In this document: piece after piece, positions 31,489 through 32,491 of the stretch
Layout: every line of letters begins with the position of its first letter
How positions within the stretch are numbered: position 1 is the first letter of the stretch
From: Planctomycetota bacterium
Lineage (GTDB): Bacteria > Planctomycetota > Phycisphaerae > Phycisphaerales > SM1A02
Assembly: GCA_022566725.1 (NCBI GenBank)
Contig: JADFIM010000004.1
Location: 1-32,491 of the forward strand
DNA: 32,491 nt
Direction: 5' to 3'
Notes under the pieces: generated by a model
What the model was told of the DNA's origin: nothing
The model's database searches: none
The model's input: only the letters and a program-made list of their open reading frames with translations
Program-made: the position numbers and the translations under genes

Positions 31489-32491
31489 CGGCGATCGAAT
31501 TCGGGCGATCACCCGCCGCAAGCGGCGGGCTATATAGCCCCCGGCTTGCCGGGGGGTTCCACGTCGCCTCTCGCGTCGATTGCGGCAACCCTTCGTGAAG
31601 AAAGTTCATCGACAGGCGTCCAACCTCTCTACCCTCGTAGCGCAGGATCAACTCTTGCCCGTCGGTGCCGAACTGGCCCAGCTCGCACATCTCGGCCTCA
31701 TGCAGGTTGCAGATCGCCCGCAGCCGGTCGAGGTTCTTCGGCGGCACGGCCAGCACCATCCGCTCCTGCGCTTCTGAAATCCAGATCTCGGTCGGGCTGA
31801 GGCCTTCGTACTTCAGCGGGGCCCGATCAAGATGCACCTCGGCGCCGAGATGCCGGCCCATCTCTCCGACGGCACTGGAGAACCCTCCGGCACCACAATC
31901 CGTGATGGCATGGAACAGGCATCCCTGAGGGTGATCACGGGCTTCGAGGATCGCATCCAGCAGCTTCTTCTCGGTGACCGCGTTACCGATCTGTACGGCA
32001 TGGCTGAACTCATCCGCATGCGTATCAGTCAGCTGGGCGGATGAGAATGTCGCGCCGTGGATGCCATCGCGGCCGGTACGTCCCCCGATAACGACAATGC
32101 GATCACCCGCCTGCGGATCACCGCTGATCTTCTTCCGCTGCATCACCCCAATGCAACCGCAAAACACCAATGGGTTGCCCACGTAATCGTCATCGAACCA
32201 CACTGTCCCGTTGAGGGTCGGTATCCCCATGCGGTTGCCGTAGTCGCGCACTCCGGCCACGACCTCCGTGAGTATCCGCCTGGGATGCAAACATCCGTCG
32301 GGAAGCTGCCTGACCTGCGCTGAAAGCCCACGCCGTGCACGGCGTGGGCTTTGGGACCAATGATCCGGATACGCCACGCAAAACACATCGGTAGCCGCGA
32401 TCGGCTTCGCCGCCAGGCCCGTGCCGATGATGTCGCGGATACACCCGCCGATGCCGGTGGCCGCTCCGCCGTAGGGTTCGATCGCTGAGGG
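31421..32491 (-). CDS. purL: PurL, N-terminal half (start beyond the right edge)
   Basis: The frame is open to the window end and reads [39 protein letters not shown], later [44 protein letters not shown] and [14 protein letters not shown], all PurL blocks of the ATP- and FGAR-binding half. It runs on past EATWNPP through a palindromic insert and SIADALL, then leaves PurL similarity and stops at 31421. The PurL sequence resumes one frame over at [10 protein letters not shown]. The break lies within 31471-31489, where GATGCGCTGC meets TTCCTCGCT; loss of 2 or 5 bases would explain it. A second palindrome (32323-32352) is translated here as [11 protein letters not shown]. Confidence 0.88.
   Translation of the reverse strand, partial: PSAIEPYGGAATGIGGCIRDIIGTGLAAKPIAATDVFCVAYPDHWSQSPRRARRGLSAQVRQLPDGCLHPRRILTEVVAGVRDYGNRMGIPTLNGTVWFDDDYVGNPLVFCGCIGVMQRKKISGDPQAGDRIVVIGGRTGRDGIHGATFSSAQLTDTHADEFSHAVQIGNAVTEKKLLDAILEARDHPQGCLFHAITDCGAGGFSSAVGEMGRHLGAEVHLDRAPLKYEGLSPTEIWISEAQERMVLAVPPKNLDRLRAICNLHEAEMCELGQFGTDGQELILRYEGREVGRLSMNFLHEGLPQSTREATWNPPASRGLYSPPLAAGDRPNSIADALLPRSSQYRVEAVDYPPVRP
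31512..31556. repeat. Double stem-loop inside purL at the frame break
   Basis: CCCGCCGC-AA-GCGGCGGG (31512-31529), the palindrome CTATATAG (31530-31537), then CCCCCGGC-TT-GCCGGGGG (31538-31555) and another G. Translated on the minus strand as [14 protein letters not shown] between conserved PurL segments. The second stem-loop shares arms and flanking bases with the thiC element at 21368-21390, and the layout matches the RAYT double hairpin. Confidence 0.88.
32323..32352. repeat. Perfect 30-bp palindrome inside purL
   Basis: AAAGCCCACGCCGTG followed directly by its own reverse complement, without a loop. It is read in frame as PRRARRGLS between CVAYPDH and [13 protein letters not shown], which are adjacent in ordinary PurL, so it is an insertion of roughly 40-48 bases that keeps the frame. 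Confidence 0.9.

Overview
The window looks like chromosomal DNA of a high-GC planctomycete, probably Phycisphaerae-like. The support is the set of membrane proteins that begin with a CPxCxYDLxxLPxxxRCPECG zinc ribbon, a potassium-type membrane pyrophosphatase with long loop insertions, a dockerin/EF-hand protein, and the mix of strong and absent Shine-Dalgarno sites. This placement is inference from gene style, not from a marker gene. No rRNA, tRNA or CRISPR array was seen.

Layout. Positions 1-3.3 kb (minus strand) hold a cut-off DUF2442 gene, the pyrophosphatase hppA and rpsU (bS21). At 3.8-6.4 kb a plus-strand gene encodes a long coiled coil, a degenerate histidine-kinase-like core and a PilZ domain. 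Next come pdxH, an unknown two-helix membrane protein, a secreted metzincin-type metalloprotease with an acidic insert and a clear terminator, a Gfo/Idh dehydrogenase overlapping an NDH-2 gene, a DUF442-like lipoprotein phosphatase, a DUF3568 lipoprotein, a YjbQ protein and a DUF1579 protein.

Positions 16.2-21.2 kb are the accessory part. It holds a planctomycete-style HTH / zinc / LuxR-HTH protein that reads into a decayed DUF1579 tail, and a lower-GC block with a TIR effector, two tiny reading frames and a helical HEPN/DUF5677-like protein. It also holds a RAYT-type HUH transposase carrying its own double hairpin, and a 74-aa gene flanked by two copies of the thiC 3' end. thiC follows, under a TPP riboswitch with a hairpin over its ribosome site.

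Positions 23.3-32.5 kb return to core functions: a DUF4097 lipoprotein, two translationally coupled zinc-ribbon membrane proteins, rlmE, an EF-hand protein, a Gfo/Idh gene overlapping a third zinc-ribbon membrane protein, then purL and purQ. purL runs off the right edge and is split between two frames near 31.48 kb.

The most interesting signal is a set of GC-rich palindromes sitting inside reading frames without stopping them: in thiC, purL (twice), rlmE and the RAYT gene itself. The thiC copy and one purL copy share nearly the same arms, in opposite orientation to the reading frame. With a RAYT gene nearby, this suggests a REP/RAYT-like family of palindromes that tolerates, or targets, insertion into protein-coding genes. 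The 60-bp thiC-tail repeat around the 74-aa gene looks like the footprint of a tiny element integrated at a gene end.
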